DNA of 64,000 nucleotides from contig NZ_CP102845.1 of assembly GCF_013307435.2 (NCBI RefSeq), forward strand, positions 4,214,001 through 4,278,000. The letters run 5' to 3'. Made by a program: the position numbers and the translations under genes. This DNA comes from Microvirga terrae (GTDB lineage: Bacteria > Pseudomonadota > Alphaproteobacteria > Rhizobiales > Beijerinckiaceae). Positions 63,230-64,000 of this stretch are shown here, in pieces. Every line of letters begins with the position of its first letter. Position 1 is the stretch's first letter. The notes beneath the pieces were generated by a model, which was given only the letters and a program-made list of their open reading frames with translations, ran no database searches and was not told where the DNA came from.

Positions 63230-64000
63230 TCACACCACGAAGAAGTCGCTCGCGCTCAGCACTGTACCAGCTTTCAGCTGGGCGAACTTGATCGCCGCAT
63301 GGTGAGTGCCCGACCCGTCCGCATCGTAGGACAAAGCGCCCGTCTTCTCGTTGAAGATGATGCGGTCGCTCTTGTCATGCGCCCCTGCTCCGACCCAGAA
63401 CGCGGCTTTGGACAACACGCCTTTCTGGAGCTTGCTGAAGATTGCCTTCGCCAGGCTGATCGAGTCGTCTGCGTGTTCGAAATCCGTGATCCGGTCCACG
63501 TTCTTCGGCCCCAGCTTGCTGCTGAAGGCGAACGTGTCCTGACCATCACGGCCGGTCAGGGTATCGTTGCCGAGACCGCCGTTGAGATAGTCGTGCCCGC
63601 TCTCGCCCATGAAGGTTTCAGCCTTCTTGCCGCCGCGGAAGGAGAGGTTCTTGGCCGGGGAGGCGATGGGTGTGGACGGCGTAGGAGTGGAGGGCTCCGT
63701 TGCGGGCGTAGGTGTGACCGCTGGTGATGGCGCAGACGGAGGTGGCAGCGTGAAGATCCTATCGCCGAAGAGCGCGAATTCTACTCCGCCCAGATAGTCG
63801 ATTCCATCGCCCGTAGCGCGGTGATCCGTGACCGTAATTGTACCGCTTTGCGCGAGGGAAATAGTGTAATCGGAGAAATTGCCCGTGAATACCGCGGTGT
63901 CTGAACCTGCACCTCCAACGAGAAGATCGTTGCCGGCTCCGCCGCTCAGAAGGTCATTGCCGTCATAGCCATCAAGGGTATCGTTTCCATCATTGCCGGT
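63230..64000 (-). CDS. C-terminal part of a second RTX protein
   Basis: The frame is open from the window edge to the stop at 63230, so the visible 256 residues are the C-terminal end of a larger protein that begins outside. It shows calcium-binding nonapeptides (TGNDGNDTLDGYDGNDLLSG), a Pro/Thr-rich linker, one more repeat block (YLNGGLGNDTLTGRDGQDTF) and a C-terminal domain ending SASDFFVV. The last 100 residues match the end of the RTX protein at 1732-4161 in layout (DRITDF/DKIIGW, LSKAAFW/LSKAYFV, SYDADGSG/WYDPNGSK). Type I secretion is likely. The upstream catalytic or binding part is not visible. Confidence 0.88.
   Translation of the reverse strand, partial: TGNDGNDTLDGYDGNDLLSGGAGNDLLVGGAGSDTAVFTGNFSDYTISLAQSGTITVTDHRATGDGIDYLGGVEFALFGDRIFTLPPPSAPSPAVTPTPATEPSTPTPSTPIASPAKNLSFRGGKKAETFMGESGHDYLNGGLGNDTLTGRDGQDTFAFSSKLGPKNVDRITDFEHADDSISLAKAIFSKLQKGVLSKAAFWVGAGAHDKSDRIIFNEKTGALSYDADGSGTHHAAIKFAQLKAGTVLSASDFFVV

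Overview
This window is a high-GC chromosomal segment that reads as an alphaproteobacterium of the order Hyphomicrobiales (Rhizobiales), most likely near Methylobacteriaceae such as Microvirga. The pointers are the waaA/lpxK cluster with DUF4170 and DUF2093 genes, MutL with an endonuclease motif, the hisS-hisZ-hisG arrangement with a divergent RYDLT-type HisRS, the lspA-ileS overlap, and RTX-type calcium-binding proteins. The genus is an inference. I see no phage genes, insertion sequences, CRISPR array, rRNA or tRNA, and most of the window is ordinary core genome.

Layout. 1-4.2 kb: end of a membrane diguanylate cyclase facing an RTX/cadherin-like secreted protein. 4.4-8 kb: two GCS2-superfamily ligases (gshA and a YbdK homologue) and rsmE. 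8.2-14.1 kb: a small exported protein, ubiA, a CysQ-like phosphatase, then the outer-membrane lipid cluster DUF4170-DUF374 acyltransferase-waaA-lpxK, and a convergent DUF2093 gene. 14.1-21.5 kb: xseA, purD, a fluoroacetate-dehalogenase-like hydrolase, tadA, a pseudouridine synthase with very long disordered arms, and rsmD. 21.6-25.3 kb: alcohol dehydrogenase, aldo/keto reductase, PilZ protein, amino-acid binding protein. 25.5-36.3 kb: mutL, pgi, an inactive/active M16 peptidase pair, an exported protein, lspA and ileS, all on the minus strand. 36.7-43.4 kb: catalase-like protein, msrB, DUF3095 protein, ribF, a HAD phosphatase, an EAL protein and a CopZ-like chaperone. 43.5-50.6 kb: omega-aminotransferase, an 890-base gene-free stretch with a promoter-linked structured RNA candidate and repeats, then hisS, an unknown basic protein, hisZ, hisG and a META-domain protein. 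50.8-57 kb: a YddA/Rv1819c-type ABC exporter divergent from the methionine importer metNIQ, then an iron-type binding protein. 57-64 kb: flavodoxin-family oxidoreductase, aldo/keto reductase, ECF sigma/anti-sigma pair with exported neighbours, a MarR regulator divergent from doxX-gst, and the C-terminus of a second RTX protein running off the edge.

Connections. Several units act together: waaA and lpxK build Kdo2-lipid A; lspA is translationally coupled to ileS; hisZ and hisG overlap and form the first enzyme of histidine synthesis; metN, metI and metQ form one transporter; sigma and anti-sigma genes overlap by 4 bp. Intergenic space is marked by a dispersed bipartite palindromic repeat of about 90-110 bp (six full and three half copies). 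The most interesting unexplained signals are the RNA candidate at about 45.2-45.47 kb, three identical-type palindromes between marR and doxX, the disordered arms of the pseudouridine synthase, and the composite palindrome at 41.6-41.7 kb.
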